A stretch of DNA of 64,000 nucleotides from Pelagisphaera sp964404745 (GTDB taxonomy: Bacteria > Verrucomicrobiota > Verrucomicrobiia > Opitutales > Opitutaceae). Below the pieces are notes generated by a model that had not been told where the DNA came from, searched no databases, and saw nothing but the letters and a program-made list of their open reading frames with translations. The position numbers and the translations under genes were made by a program. Position 1 is the first letter of the stretch. Every line of letters begins with the position of its first letter. Where the stretch lies: NCBI GenBank assembly GCA_964404745.1, contig CAYOLG010000004.1, positions 1 through 64,000 on the forward strand, read 5' to 3'. Positions 1 through 8,953 of the stretch are shown one piece after another.

Positions 1-438
1 CCCTGTATTGCCATGAGAGTATATGCTCTCGAAAGATATTATAATAGCGGTTCACAGTGTTGCGGTTTATCCCCACGGTACATTAGTACCGAGACGTAGT
101 CGACACATTCATTTTTCTTCGCTTATGTTTCGTTAACCCTTTGTTCATCAGTAGATAGCAAAGGAAAACAGTGTACCATGCTAGTCTAGAGCCAATTTTG
201 TTTATTGGTCCTTACTATAGTGGACTTTAACCACATTTACACCGTGCCCAAGCCGGGCACACAATCGGGTAGCCGAAGGCTATAACTTCCCCAGCCCCCA
301 CACCACCTTGCATGCGGATCACTCCTTCGCCAAGGCTGCGGCAGGACGCGCGGCTGATCTGTCAGCCTTCTCGATTACCGTGCCTGCTTCGGCGAAGGCT
401 TGCGCCACCTCAGTCCCTAGTGTTTGATCCGACCCATT
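1..438. other. Gene-free start of window with several small hairpins
   Basis: No convincing coding region is visible. Short inverted repeats are frequent: GAGAG/CTCTC (15-30), CGGTAC-ATTA-GTACCG (76-91), CCAAT/ATTGG (about 192-208), GTGCCC-AAGCC-GGGCAC (244-260) and TAGCC-GAA-GGCTA (270-282). The last lies in a stretch that reads, on the minus strand, like the end of a group II intron (separate entry). The GTGCCC hairpin could be a terminator, but no clear T-run follows it on either strand. Confidence 0.5.
262..322 (-). mobile_element. Degenerate group II intron 3' end (domain V/VI-like remnant)
   Basis: Read on the minus strand, this stretch has the order GATCCGCATG, GGTGGTGTGGGGG, a short GC-rich hairpin and CTACCCGATT. 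That order matches the region just downstream of the reverse transcriptase ORF in many bacterial group II introns, where domain V ends in a GGTGGTGTG-like sequence and domain VI ends near CTACTCGATT. The domain V hairpin seems shortened, because its distal part is missing. No reverse transcriptase fragment is readable, and the intact gene at 439 limits how far an intron could extend. This is recognition by eye only; a covariance-model search (Rfam group II D1D4/domain V models) would decide. A chance resemblance cannot be excluded. Confidence 0.42.
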
Positions 439-948
439 ATGCCGACCCTCCACATTGTTGGCGGCCCGCCCGCCTCTGGAAAAACGCGATTCGGGAGAGA
501 GCTGGCGGCTCGCCTCGGCGCGGCCTTCTTGGATATCGACACGGCCACCGAACCCATCGTCAAAGCCGCCCTATCGCTGGCCCAAAAGAATCCTGACGAT
601 CGAGACAGTCCGGAATTCAAATCCGCTTTTAGAGAGCCCATTTACAACGCCGTTTTCGATACTGCTGTCGTCAACCTCAGCCACATCGATGTCGTCATAG
701 CTGGGCCTTTCACCAAAGAGTTTCAAGATGCCAACTGGTTGACCTCCGTGAAGGCGAAAATCGGCTTTCCAACGAAAGCCTATTACGTGACCGCGGATCC
801 CGGAGTTCGCAAAAAACGGCTTTTTAAGCGGAACAATCCGCGCGATAAAGCCAAGCTGGTCGATTGGGAAGACTATCTCCGCTACTACGGAACAGAATCG
901 AGACCGGCATTCGAACATCATTTCGAAGACACGTCCCAGTGGGGATAG
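439..948 (+). CDS. P-loop ATPase/kinase-like protein (zeta toxin/AAA_33-like)
   Basis: A 169-residue protein starting at ATG 439; an upstream TTG at 424 would add five residues. The N-terminus has a beta strand followed by the Walker A motif GGPPASGKT at residues 8-16, as in small nucleotide kinases and zeta-toxin-like ATP-binding proteins. A Walker B-like strand (DVVIAGPF) lies near residue 95, and an Arg/Lys-rich lid segment (RKKRLFKRNN) near residue 130. The family phosphorylates small molecules or sugar nucleotides, but the substrate cannot be read here. No antitoxin-like gene is adjacent, so a toxin role is not supported. It stands alone before trpE with a gap of about 200 nt. Confidence 0.75.
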   Translation: MPTLHIVGGPPASGKTRFGRELAARLGAAFLDIDTATEPIVKAALSLAQKNPDDRDSPEFKSAFREPIYNAVFDTAVVNLSHIDVVIAGPFTKEFQDANWLTSVKAKIGFPTKAYYVTADPGVRKKRLFKRNNPRDKAKLVDWEDYLRYYGTESRPAFEHHFEDTSQWG

Positions 949-1155
949 CCCGGATACTCCAGCGGGCGCATGAAAAACCTTAGGCCGCTAGCGTCGCCCT
1001 TGATCCGAAGAATCCGATCTCATCTACTTATTGGACACGCGCTCGCTTATACCACTTACACCCCATGCCTTAAAGTTTATGAAATATTCGGACAATAATT
1101 TCGTAGACACTCAGAATCAGAGCCTTAGGTTGTCGCCTCCGAATAATTCGCCTAG

Positions 1156-2655
1156 ATGTCGCACGAACTACAGCCAAGTATAGATCTGGAGGATTTCGAG
1201 GCCCTCGCATCGCGGGGGAACCTCATTCCTGTGTATGCCGATCTTATGGCCGATATCGAAACGCCGGTTACCGCGTACTCTAAGCTCAAATCTGACAGCC
1301 CTGCCTTTTTGCTTGAATCGATCGAAGGGGGTGAACGTCTTTCTAGATACACATTCATTGCCTGCCGGCCCCGGAAAATCTTCACCTCATTCTGGGATCG
1401 GACCTTGATCGAAGAGCCTGGGAAAGAGACTGTCGAAATAGCGACGCCCGATGACCCCCTATCCCTGATCGAGGAGGAGATTAGCCAGTATCAGCCAATC
1501 GATTTTCCGGAATTGCCACCCTTTACAGGCGGAGCCGTAGGGTACCTCTCCTATGAGTACATTTGCCGGATCGAACCGACCGTTCCTCGAGCCAAGAAAA
1601 ACTCTCACCAGTCCCCACTAAGCTACTACATGCTAGCCGACTCCATGGTGATTTTCGACCGAGCCAAGCAAACTATCCGCCTTCTCGTTAATGCCAGACC
1701 CGATGCCCACGAATCCGCCGGCGAGGCTTATCGAGCGGCGATCGACGAGCTTCGGCACCTTCAAGCGACATTAGACAAGCCAAGCCAGGTAGAGCCGGCA
1801 GCCCTTAAGTCGCCAGAAGGTATCCAAATTCCGGATGGAAATTTCCTGAAAGAGGATTTCGAAAACCTGGTAGAGCGCTCCAAGGAGTACATTCGGGCAG
1901 GCGACATCTTCCAAGTTGTGCTCAGCCAGCGTTTTGAAAAAAAGTTTTCCAAAACGCCTCTGGATCTCTACCGGGCCCTTCGCACGGTGAATCCTTCGCC
2001 CTACATGTTTCTCCTAGAGGCAGAAGGATTTTCTATAGTCGGGGCGTCTCCTGAAGTTCATGTCAAACTGACAGACGACAAAGTCGAGATTCGTCCTATC
2101 GCTGGAACTCGGCCCCGCGGAAAGACGGAATCCGAGGACCTCGGTCTGGAAAAGGAGTTGCTCGCCGATGAGAAAGAAAAGGCGGAGCATCTAATGCTCA
2201 TCGACTTGGCCCGGAACGACATTGGCCGGGTCTGCCATTATGGATCGGTAACCGTGCCCGATTACATGATAATTGAACGCTACTCGCACGTAATGCATAT
2301 CGTTTCGCAAGTAGAGGGAACGATTGCCTCAAATCGCAATGCATTCGACTTGATGAGAGCCACTTTTCCGGCGGGAACCGTAAGCGGCGCTCCAAAAATT
2401 CGGGCTATGCAAATTATCGCCGAGGGCGAACCCGATCAACGCGAGTTCTATGCCGGCGCTCTCGGATACTTTAGCTACAACGGAAATCTTGACTCCTGTA
2501 TCACTCTTCGAACTTCCATGGTTCAAAACGGAAAAGTCATCATTCAAGCAGGAGCGGGCATCGTGGCTGACTCGGATCCAGAGTCCGAGTACCAGGAAAC
2601 GATATTCAAAGCCTCGGCCCTGTTCAAAGCGGTTTCCGTAGCTGAATCGTTTTAG
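1156..2655 (+). CDS. trpE: Anthranilate synthase component I
   Basis: A 499-residue protein that converts chorismate and glutamine-derived ammonia to anthranilate, the first step of tryptophan synthesis, together with a TrpG amidotransferase that is not in this window. The N-terminal domain carries the tryptophan-feedback element LLES at residues 52-55 followed by GGERLSRYTF. The C-terminal chorismate-binding domain has PIAGTRPRG, the HLMLIDLARND segment, GTVSGAPKIRA near residue 407 and GAGIVADSDP near 465, all typical of TrpE rather than PabB. Length is normal. The start at ATG 1156 gives a full-length N-terminus. It appears monocistronic: no trpG follows. Confidence 0.95.
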   Translation: MSHELQPSIDLEDFEALASRGNLIPVYADLMADIETPVTAYSKLKSDSPAFLLESIEGGERLSRYTFIACRPRKIFTSFWDRTLIEEPGKETVEIATPDDPLSLIEEEISQYQPIDFPELPPFTGGAVGYLSYEYICRIEPTVPRAKKNSHQSPLSYYMLADSMVIFDRAKQTIRLLVNARPDAHESAGEAYRAAIDELRHLQATLDKPSQVEPAALKSPEGIQIPDGNFLKEDFENLVERSKEYIRAGDIFQVVLSQRFEKKFSKTPLDLYRALRTVNPSPYMFLLEAEGFSIVGASPEVHVKLTDDKVEIRPIAGTRPRGKTESEDLGLEKELLADEKEKAEHLMLIDLARNDIGRVCHYGSVTVPDYMIIERYSHVMHIVSQVEGTIASNRNAFDLMRATFPAGTVSGAPKIRAMQIIAEGEPDQREFYAGALGYFSYNGNLDSCITLRTSMVQNGKVIIQAGAGIVADSDPESEYQETIFKASALFKAVSVAESF

Positions 2656-3052
2656 AGGAAGCTTTGCATCAAAGCAAACAGGTAGAGCCCGATCCCGCGA
2701 CTGCCATCAATTTGAAGGAACTTGGTACAGGCGAAAAGAGCTTCATTCTCTCTCAGGTACGTCGCTCGCGACGTCCAGCCTAGGTTGAGATTCGCTCCAC
2801 TTTTTCGGTCGCCGCAAGCGGCCACCCTACATTTTCGGCTTTTAAATACCCCGTAGCTTGCCGTGCAAATCTTTATTGTCATCCAGTATTCAGAAAGGCG
2901 CTATACCATCTGTCAAAGGTGGTTGAAGCCCCACATAGGCTCACGGTATTAGCAGCCTATTTATAAATGAGCTATGAATAGATTTGCCTCTCTGGACAAA
3001 TCGATGATTTGGCTCTACTCGGCCTATCCCCTGATCTACGGGCTTCTGGAAG
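2656..3052. other. Gap between trpE and the sigma factor gene
   Basis: About 400 nt without a supported gene. A small inverted repeat GCTTTG-CAT-CAAAGC sits at 2661-2675 just after trpE and may act as a weak terminator. A single REP-like arm lies at 2806-2830. A minus-strand reading frame (2652-2882) ends with a protein-like stretch (LNLGWTSRATYLREN and onward to 2655), but it has no recognisable family and runs through the REP arm, so I do not call it a gene. Confidence 0.4.
2806..2830. repeat. REP-like palindrome, GTAGGG/GCGGCGACC family, single arm
   Basis: On the minus strand this reads GTAGGGTGGCCGC, TT, GCGGCGACCG: a GTAG foot followed by an imperfect palindrome of a GCCGC stem. Relatives with nearly the same stem occur at 46957-47032 and 63390-63504, there as inverted pairs. 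It lies between genes, as REP elements do. Confidence 0.6.
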
Positions 3053-4192
3053 ATGACTGAGTTGAATTCGGTTAGCAGTCCGATCGCCAAGTCTCCAACT
3101 ATCCGAAATGGGACGGATAGCGCTGTTTTGGAATCGTTCATGACTACCTCGAACAGCGATCGGCAGAGCCGCCACAGTCATCCACCCGCCAACGTAACTA
3201 GGTCCCCAAATAGGGTCTCGCTGAGTGAAGGGAGAGCACCCAGCAGCAATGCGGTAGAGCGAATCGATTCTAGAGACCGTAGCGGTATTCAGCTTTACCT
3301 TAACGAAATTGGGAAATTCCCGCTCCTTACCCGGGAAGAGGAAGTGGAACTGGCAGAGAAGATCAAGGCTGGCGACCGGAAAGCCCGAGAACGCATGATT
3401 TCCTCAAATCTGCGTCTTGTAGTTAAAATCGCATACGACTACCGGGACTACGGATTGCCAGTAATGGACCTGATTAGCGAAGGGAACATTGGTCTCATCA
3501 AGGCCGTGGAGCGCTTCGATCCCGAGAAAGGCGGCAAACTCAGCACCTATGCTTCCTGGTGGATAAAACAGTCCATAAAAGGCGCCCTGGCCAATCAAAG
3601 CAAGACGATCCGCCTTCCCGTTCATCTTGTTGATCGCATCTCCCAGATACGAAAGATATCCCGACACCTTGCCGAAGAATTGGGGCGGGAGCCGACGAAT
3701 GAGGAACTTGGAGATATTCTCGAAATCTCAGCAAGTAAAGTAGCCCATTTAAAAACGGTTAGCGCCCGACCTGCCTCTCTCAACGCTCCTCTCGGAGACG
3801 ACTATCAGGGAGGTGAACTAGGGGATGTGGTTGGCGACGAGAATGCCCACTCCCCCTTTGAAAGACTCAATCAAAAGTCGATGCAAGGCGATCTTTCCGA
3901 GCTTATTGAACGCCTAGAGGAGAGAGAGTCCCAAATCATCAAGCTGAGGTTTGGCATCGAACGCGACTCCGCATTAACCCTGGAGGAAGTAGGACATATT
4001 TTTGGCATCACCCGGGAACGGGTGCGCCAACTTCAAAACATGGCTCTGCTAAAAATGCGGCGCATCATGTTTAGCAACGAGCGCCAGCTCAGCCGGGCCG
4101 AAGTGGAGGAAGCGAACCGCGAGCGGGAACGCCGGCAGGTCTTTCAAGAGTTCTACCAAGAATCGAACCTGGCTCGAGCCCCCGTCCGGTAG
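3053..4192 (+). CDS. RNA polymerase sigma-70 factor, RpoD/RpoS-like
   Basis: A 379-residue sigma-70 family protein. Region 1.2 (IQLYLNEIGKFPLLTREEE) lies near residues 82-100. Region 2 includes RLVVKIAYDYR, DLISEGNIGLIKAVERFDP and the promoter-melting STYASWWIKQSI. Region 3 includes RLPVHLVDRI. Region 4 has the helix-turn-helix LTLEEVGHIFGITRERVRQL near residues 305-325. It lacks the large non-conserved insertion of E. coli RpoD and the long region 1.1, so a group 2 (RpoS-like) or short primary sigma is likely; its rank cannot be settled from this window. ATG 3053 and ATG 3140 (residue 30) are both possible starts, and the first 80 residues are low-complexity either way. It converges on pckG. 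Confidence 0.9.
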   Translation: MTELNSVSSPIAKSPTIRNGTDSAVLESFMTTSNSDRQSRHSHPPANVTRSPNRVSLSEGRAPSSNAVERIDSRDRSGIQLYLNEIGKFPLLTREEEVELAEKIKAGDRKARERMISSNLRLVVKIAYDYRDYGLPVMDLISEGNIGLIKAVERFDPEKGGKLSTYASWWIKQSIKGALANQSKTIRLPVHLVDRISQIRKISRHLAEELGREPTNEELGDILEISASKVAHLKTVSARPASLNAPLGDDYQGGELGDVVGDENAHSPFERLNQKSMQGDLSELIERLEERESQIIKLRFGIERDSALTLEEVGHIFGITRERVRQLQNMALLKMRRIMFSNERQLSRAEVEEANRERERRQVFQEFYQESNLARAPVR

Positions 4193-4201
4193 CCAATCCT
4201 C

Positions 4202-4222
4202 CGATCGCCACTTCGGCGATCG
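4202..4222. terminator. Hairpin between convergent sigma factor and pckG
   Basis: A perfect 8-bp inverted repeat CGATCGCC-ACTTC-GGCGATCG lies 10 nt after the sigma factor stop and 24 nt before the pckG stop. There is no T-run on either side, so it is a candidate bidirectional terminator or mRNA-end stabiliser rather than a textbook intrinsic terminator. Confidence 0.5.
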
Positions 4223-4245
4223 CAGCATAGATAATTATTGCCCGT

Positions 4246-6060
4246 TTAAAGACGGCAGATCAACAGTTCACGCTCGAACAGCAGCTCCTTTGGAAGGTGC
4301 GAACTTAGTTCGATGAAGAGTTCTTCGTGGAGAATTACCTCCCGCTTCCATTTCTCTCTGTCGACCTCCATGATGGTGTCCCACTTCTCCCTGGGATAAT
4401 CGAGCCCCTCCCAATGAAAGTCCTCGTATCGAGGTATCCAGCCAATGGGGGTTTCCATCGCTCTGGTACGACCGCGGACGCGATCCACTATCCACTTGAG
4501 TACGCGCAAATTTTCGCCGAATCCCGGCCAAATAAAGCGACCTTCTTCGTCTTTACGGAACCAATTAACATGGAAGACTCGAGGCGTTTCGCTGAGGCGG
4601 CGCTGCATTTTGAACCAATGACGAAAATAATCGCCCATGTGATAGCCGCAAAACGGTAGCATAGCCATCGGATCTCTCCTTACTTTGCCCAGCTCACCAA
4701 AAGCGGCCGCCGTCATTTCGGAACCCATAGTCGCTCCCGTGTAAACGCCATCCGACCAATTGAAAGCCTGATAGACGAGCGGCAAGGTGGACATGCGCCG
4801 ACCCCCAAAGATGAAAGCCTTGATCTCCACTCCCTCCGGATCTTCCCAAGCGGGGTCAATGGTCGGGCATTGGCTAGCCGGGGCCGTAAAGCGGGCATTC
4901 GGATGCGAAGCAGGCGTTTTCGAGTCGGAAGTCCAGTCATTCCCTTTCCAATCAATCAGATGGTCCGGAGTGTCTTTAGTCATCCCTTCCCACCAGACAT
5001 CGCCATCGTCGGTCAAAGCTACATTAGTGAATATGGTGTTTTCCTTGAGGGAATCCATGGCGTTTGGGTTTGTCTCGTACGACGTGCCCGGCGCGACTCC
5101 AAAGAATCCAGACTCCGGGTTGATCGCCCTCAAACGCCTAGCATCGTCCGGCTTAATCCAGGCGATATCGTCGCCAACTGTCCAAATTTTCCAGCCTTCA
5201 AAGCCTTCGGGCGGAATCAGCATGGCGAAGTTCGTCTTACCGCAGGCGCTAGGAAACGCAGCGGCAACATAGGTCTTTTCCCCTTCAGGATTCTCGACCC
5301 CGAGAATCAGCATATGCTCAGCCATCCAGCCTTCGTCTCGAGCCATGCAGGAGGCGATTCTCAATGCGAAGCACTTCTTGCCAAGCAACGCGTTCCCTCC
5401 GTATCCACTTCCATAAGACCAAATGGCCCTCTCCTCAGGAAAGTGAACGATGTACTTATTTTCGGGATCCGGCTCGCAAGGCCAGGGAACGTCCTCTTGA
5501 CTTGGCTGCAAAGGCATTCCCACCGAATGCATACAGGGCACGACCCGCTTTTTACCCAGATTGTCTAGTACCTTCTTTCCCATGCGAGTCATAATACGCA
5601 TGTTGACCACGACATAGGGAGAGTCCGTTAGCTGAATACCCACGTGGGCAATCGGGGATCCGATTGGACCCATACTGAAGGGAACCACATACATGGTCCG
5701 GCCTTTCATCGAGCCCGTGAAGAGCCGCTTAAGCTCCCGCTTCATCTCGTACGGATTTCGCCAATTGTTCATCGGTCCAGCAGCATCTTTGCTCTGGCTG
5801 CAAACGAACGTTCGATCCTCAACTCTCGCGACATCGGATGGATCGGAGCGGCAGAGGTAGCTATTTGGCCGCTTTTCTGGATTCAGTCTAATGAAGGTTC
5901 CGCTGTCCACCATCTGCTGGCAAAGCATGTCGTACTCTTCTTGTGATCCATCGCACCAGTGTATACTATCTGGCGAGCAGAGCTCCCGCATCTTCTCTAC
6001 CCACTTCAGCAGCGGCCCGTTATCCGTTAGAGGCGTTTCGTAACTCTTTGATTGGCCCAT
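4246..6060 (-). CDS. pckG: Phosphoenolpyruvate carboxykinase (GTP)
   Basis: A 604-residue cytosolic enzyme interconverting oxaloacetate plus GTP and phosphoenolpyruvate plus CO2 plus GDP (EC 4.1.1.32), the gluconeogenic entry point. The kinase-1a P-loop PSACGKTNFAM near residue 270 carries the reactive cysteine typical of the GTP-dependent class; the ATP-dependent class has a different loop. Other family segments are the metal site region with VGDDIAWI, FGVAPGTSYETNPNA, EGVEIKAFIFGGRR and FHVNWFRKDEEGRF. Length matches the family. With pyruvate carboxylase at 15.7-19.1 kb it completes the PEP-pyruvate-oxaloacetate node. Several long plus-strand frames over this gene are antisense shadows. Confidence 0.96.
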   Translation of the reverse strand: MGQSKSYETPLTDNGPLLKWVEKMRELCSPDSIHWCDGSQEEYDMLCQQMVDSGTFIRLNPEKRPNSYLCRSDPSDVARVEDRTFVCSQSKDAAGPMNNWRNPYEMKRELKRLFTGSMKGRTMYVVPFSMGPIGSPIAHVGIQLTDSPYVVVNMRIMTRMGKKVLDNLGKKRVVPCMHSVGMPLQPSQEDVPWPCEPDPENKYIVHFPEERAIWSYGSGYGGNALLGKKCFALRIASCMARDEGWMAEHMLILGVENPEGEKTYVAAAFPSACGKTNFAMLIPPEGFEGWKIWTVGDDIAWIKPDDARRLRAINPESGFFGVAPGTSYETNPNAMDSLKENTIFTNVALTDDGDVWWEGMTKDTPDHLIDWKGNDWTSDSKTPASHPNARFTAPASQCPTIDPAWEDPEGVEIKAFIFGGRRMSTLPLVYQAFNWSDGVYTGATMGSEMTAAAFGELGKVRRDPMAMLPFCGYHMGDYFRHWFKMQRRLSETPRVFHVNWFRKDEEGRFIWPGFGENLRVLKWIVDRVRGRTRAMETPIGWIPRYEDFHWEGLDYPREKWDTIMEVDREKWKREVILHEELFIELSSHLPKELLFERELLICRL

Positions 6061-6305
6061 AAGTAAATTCGATTGCTAGACGGACAACTGCCTGTCGTCA
6101 GATTACTGAAACAAATCAACGCTGCCCCCTGGTATTCATCCTCCCGAATAACAAAATAGGACCCACTCCTAAACTTCGAGCCTCGTCTTGTATAAAAGAC
6201 GTAAATCAAGAAGCCGCCCGTTTAGCGAGCCCCTCAAATTGACGTGTAAGACCGAGACGAATTATCGCTCCACGCCGGGCGACAATCCTTTAGAAAAGGC
6301 AAGTT

Positions 6306-7982
6306 TTGAACGAAAAAATTCTCATCGTTAAAAGCGAAACAGAGGAAGCAAAAGCCCTATCTTTCCTGCTCTCCGGAACCGGCTATTCCACTACTGCCCT
6401 TTCAAGCGGGAAAGAGGCACTCGAAGTAGCGCAAAACGAGCGATTCGATCTGGCCATAACGGATCGATTCTTCGAAGAAAACCAGGCTGAGCTCGGATTG
6501 GTAGCCCAACTCAAGGAAGCGCAACCCAAGCTACCGGTGCTCCTACTCTCAGAGGGCCATGAGCTCGAGGATATCATAGGGTGTATCCGAGCCGGCGTTA
6601 CGGATATTATCGACGAGCCCAAGAATCTTAAGAAGATCTTCGATTCCACCAACAAGTTTTTCAATCGCGACACCACCTCCCATGGCGCTGTCACTTGGGA
6701 AGATATGATGGAGGTCGAACAGGCTCTCTCCACCCTGTTCAAGATGAACGATCCCAGCAAAGTTTTAGCCGAGGAGGCAGAGGCCAAATCGCTGCAAAAC
6801 GAACTCGACGAGACGAAAGCGAAGCTCGAACAACTGGAAAAGTCCAATCAAGAGCTAATCACCAGCAAGGCCAACGCGGAAACGTTGCTCGAAGAGATGA
6901 CTAGGCAAAACGGCGGTTCTTGGGGAGAGACTACCGAGAAAATCGAACGGATGACCGACCTCGAGGAACGGGAAAAGAAGCTCAAAGAGAGGGAAGCCCG
7001 GATCGCCAAGCAAAAAGCGGAAGCGGAAGTCATGCTAGCCGATCTAGAAGCTATGCAAGCGGAGGCAGAAGAAAACGACGGCGAGGCCGCGCACGCCAGC
7101 GGGGAATTACAGCGAAAATTCGATGCTGCTCAAATGCAGTGGAATGCCACCCGGCTCGACCTCGAAGCTCAAATCGCTGATCTGAATCGGGACCTAGAAC
7201 AGGCCAAGGTCGCTTCTTCTGGCTCCTCCGCCCAGGAAAGCGAAATCGAAGCACTCAAGGAATCGCTTCAACAATCCAAGGAATCCATCACCGAGAAGGA
7301 TTTTCTTATTGAGCAGCGGACCAAAGAAATCGAAGACCTGAAAGCCGAAATCGAAACGCGGGCTTCGAATCTCGATATGGAGGAACTCGAAGAAGCGAAC
7401 CGCCTGCTGGAGATTGATCGCTTTAAGTTGCAGGAGCAGAAGGATAAACTCGACGAAGCCCAGCGTTCCTTCGACCAGGACTTCCAAATTAAGCAGCGTG
7501 AAATCGAAGTGAATCGCAAGGATGCGGAGGTCACCCTTCGCGAGCTGCAGCACAAAGTAAAAGAAGAGCAGCTGAAACTCGCCTCTGATCAGGCCGCCTT
7601 CAAGGAAGAGGTCCGCCAGTTCGAACAAGCCAAGCAGAATTTCCAGGAAGATATTGAAGAGCTGCAATCCAAGCAGAGCGAACTGAAACAATTCGAGGAT
7701 CAGTTGAATCGCATGAAGAGCAGCCTAGACCAGCAAGAAAATACGCTACCCAAGCACAAGCCTTCAGAAGACCGTCGCCCCGACCGCGCTTACGATGAGG
7801 AATACGAGAGCGCTTCTTATCGAGAAGAGGAAGCATCAGGCGCCGCAGATTCCGTTCAAAGCCCTGAAGCTGGAGATGACAAATCGGATCCCAGGACCTG
7901 GAAGAAACCGCCACAAGCCCGGAGCCGCAAGGGCGCTCGCGGACCGTTACGCATCGGACGCAGCGCCTCAGTGGACGACTAG
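6306..7982 (+). CDS. Receiver-like domain fused to long coiled coil
   Basis: A 558-residue protein starting with TTG at 6306, preceded by AAAAGGC. Residues 1-120 look like a response-regulator receiver domain: strand ILIV, the candidate phosphoacceptor Asp in LAITDRFFEE near residue 53, and PVLLLSEGHE. The usual switch lysine (KP motif) is replaced by EPK, so phosphorylation may be altered. Residues about 150-475 are a nearly unbroken, highly charged coiled coil rich in Glu, Lys and Gln. The last 80 residues are disordered and end basic (ARSRKGARGPLRIGR). There is no output DNA-binding or enzymatic domain. It could be a scaffold or cytoskeleton-like protein that senses phosphorylation; the function is unknown. 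Its 3' end overlaps the convergent FGE gene by 4 nt. Confidence 0.75.
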   Translation: MNEKILIVKSETEEAKALSFLLSGTGYSTTALSSGKEALEVAQNERFDLAITDRFFEENQAELGLVAQLKEAQPKLPVLLLSEGHELEDIIGCIRAGVTDIIDEPKNLKKIFDSTNKFFNRDTTSHGAVTWEDMMEVEQALSTLFKMNDPSKVLAEEAEAKSLQNELDETKAKLEQLEKSNQELITSKANAETLLEEMTRQNGGSWGETTEKIERMTDLEEREKKLKEREARIAKQKAEAEVMLADLEAMQAEAEENDGEAAHASGELQRKFDAAQMQWNATRLDLEAQIADLNRDLEQAKVASSGSSAQESEIEALKESLQQSKESITEKDFLIEQRTKEIEDLKAEIETRASNLDMEELEEANRLLEIDRFKLQEQKDKLDEAQRSFDQDFQIKQREIEVNRKDAEVTLRELQHKVKEEQLKLASDQAAFKEEVRQFEQAKQNFQEDIEELQSKQSELKQFEDQLNRMKSSLDQQENTLPKHKPSEDRRPDRAYDEEYESASYREEEASGAADSVQSPEAGDDKSDPRTWKKPPQARSRKGARGPLRIGRSASVDD

Positions 7983-8953
7983 GCGTCGATCGCCGTTCGA
8001 AAACCGGTATTTCCGGTTGAGGTATCCGGCGTATTGGATGTCCGGGCAGCCACGCGATAGCGATTGCAGTAGCTGTCGTGACACAGGTAGGATCCGCCCT
8101 TCATCATCTTCCCCTCTCCCGTGTCCGGACCCTTCGGATTGGGCTCGTCATGAGTTAAACGCCACGTTGGCGAAAACCAGTCCTGGCACCACTCCCAGAC
8201 ATTTCCAGCAACGTTATACAGACCAAATCCATTTGCTCGAAAAGATTTCGCCGGAGCGGGACCTACGTGCCCATCCTCCGCGGAATTCTGCAACGGAAAG
8301 TTTCCCTGCCAAATATTGCATCGATGCTTACCGTCCGGCAACAGCTCGTCACCCCAAGCGTACATTTTCTGCACTAGCCCTCCGCGAGCGGCTTTCTCCC
8401 ATTCCGCTTCTGTCGGCAAACGCTGCCCTTTCCAAAGACAATAGGCAGCCGCATCGTTCCAGCTAACATGCACAACCGGGTAATCCATACGCTTCTTGAT
8501 ATTCGATCCCGGACCCTCCGGTTTCTTCCAGCAGGCTCCCTCTACGCCATACCACCAATCTAACCCTTGAACATTGCGGGGTTTGAGCCGTTTCAAAAGC
8601 GTTTTTGGCAGGAGAATATGAAATACATAGGACCAGCCAAACTGCTCCGCCTCGGTGACGTAGCTGGTGTCGTCGACAAATGCTGCAAATTCTCGATTCG
8701 TAACGCAACAACGAGAAATCCAAAATTCGTCCACATAGACTTCTTTAACCAATTTTTCTCCATCAGCTTCCCAGGCTTCGTCGCTGTCCGTGCCCATCAA
8801 AAAGGAGCCCTTTTCGATCAAAACCATGTTTTCCCGGCTACCATAGTCCGGAGCGCAGGTCGAGATCGCGTCTAGCGCCTGGCCGTAACTAGATGAATTC
8901 GCGCTTTCCGGTTTCGTGGGCGTGCAGCAGCTCGGCTTTGTTTTGGATACCAT
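7979..8953 (-). CDS. Formylglycine-generating enzyme (SUMF1-like)
   Basis: A 324-residue protein of the FGE-sulfatase family, which oxidises the active-site cysteine of type I sulfatases to C-alpha-formylglycine using copper and oxygen. The C-terminal motif GGSYLCHDSYCNRYRVAAR keeps both catalytic cysteines (Cys291 and Cys296 here) and matches eukaryotic SUMF1 closely, which separates it from the many SUMF1-fold proteins lacking them. Other fold markers are MVLIEKGSFLMGTD, PVVHVSWNDAAAYCLW, RLPTEAEWEKAARGG and NVAGNVWEWCQDW. The start at ATG 8953 is preferred over TTG 9010. The N-terminus has a CC pair and no signal peptide, so it probably acts in the cytoplasm. Its clients may include the sulfatases at 52.9-54.8 and 57.5-59.2 kb. 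Confidence 0.93.
   Translation of the reverse strand: MVSKTKPSCCTPTKPESANSSSYGQALDAISTCAPDYGSRENMVLIEKGSFLMGTDSDEAWEADGEKLVKEVYVDEFWISRCCVTNREFAAFVDDTSYVTEAEQFGWSYVFHILLPKTLLKRLKPRNVQGLDWWYGVEGACWKKPEGPGSNIKKRMDYPVVHVSWNDAAAYCLWKGQRLPTEAEWEKAARGGLVQKMYAWGDELLPDGKHRCNIWQGNFPLQNSAEDGHVGPAPAKSFRANGFGLYNVAGNVWEWCQDWFSPTWRLTHDEPNPKGPDTGEGKMMKGGSYLCHDSYCNRYRVAARTSNTPDTSTGNTGFRTAIDA

Noticed and set aside
439..948. Toxin-antitoxin module with zeta-like toxin
   Set aside because: The P-loop protein has no adjacent antitoxin-like gene; the flanks are a gene-free region and trpE.
2652..2882. Minus-strand frame of 76 codons after trpE
   Set aside because: Its last 48 codons look protein-like, but it runs through a REP arm and matches no family; may be a remnant.
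4870..5568. Long plus-strand frame antisense to pckG (232 codons)
   Set aside because: Pro/Arg/Ser-rich translation without family character, opposite a highly conserved gene.
7194..7691. Minus-strand frame of 165 codons opposite the coiled coil
   Set aside because: Leu/Phe repeats are the mirror of Glu/Lys codons of the coiled coil; not independent coding.
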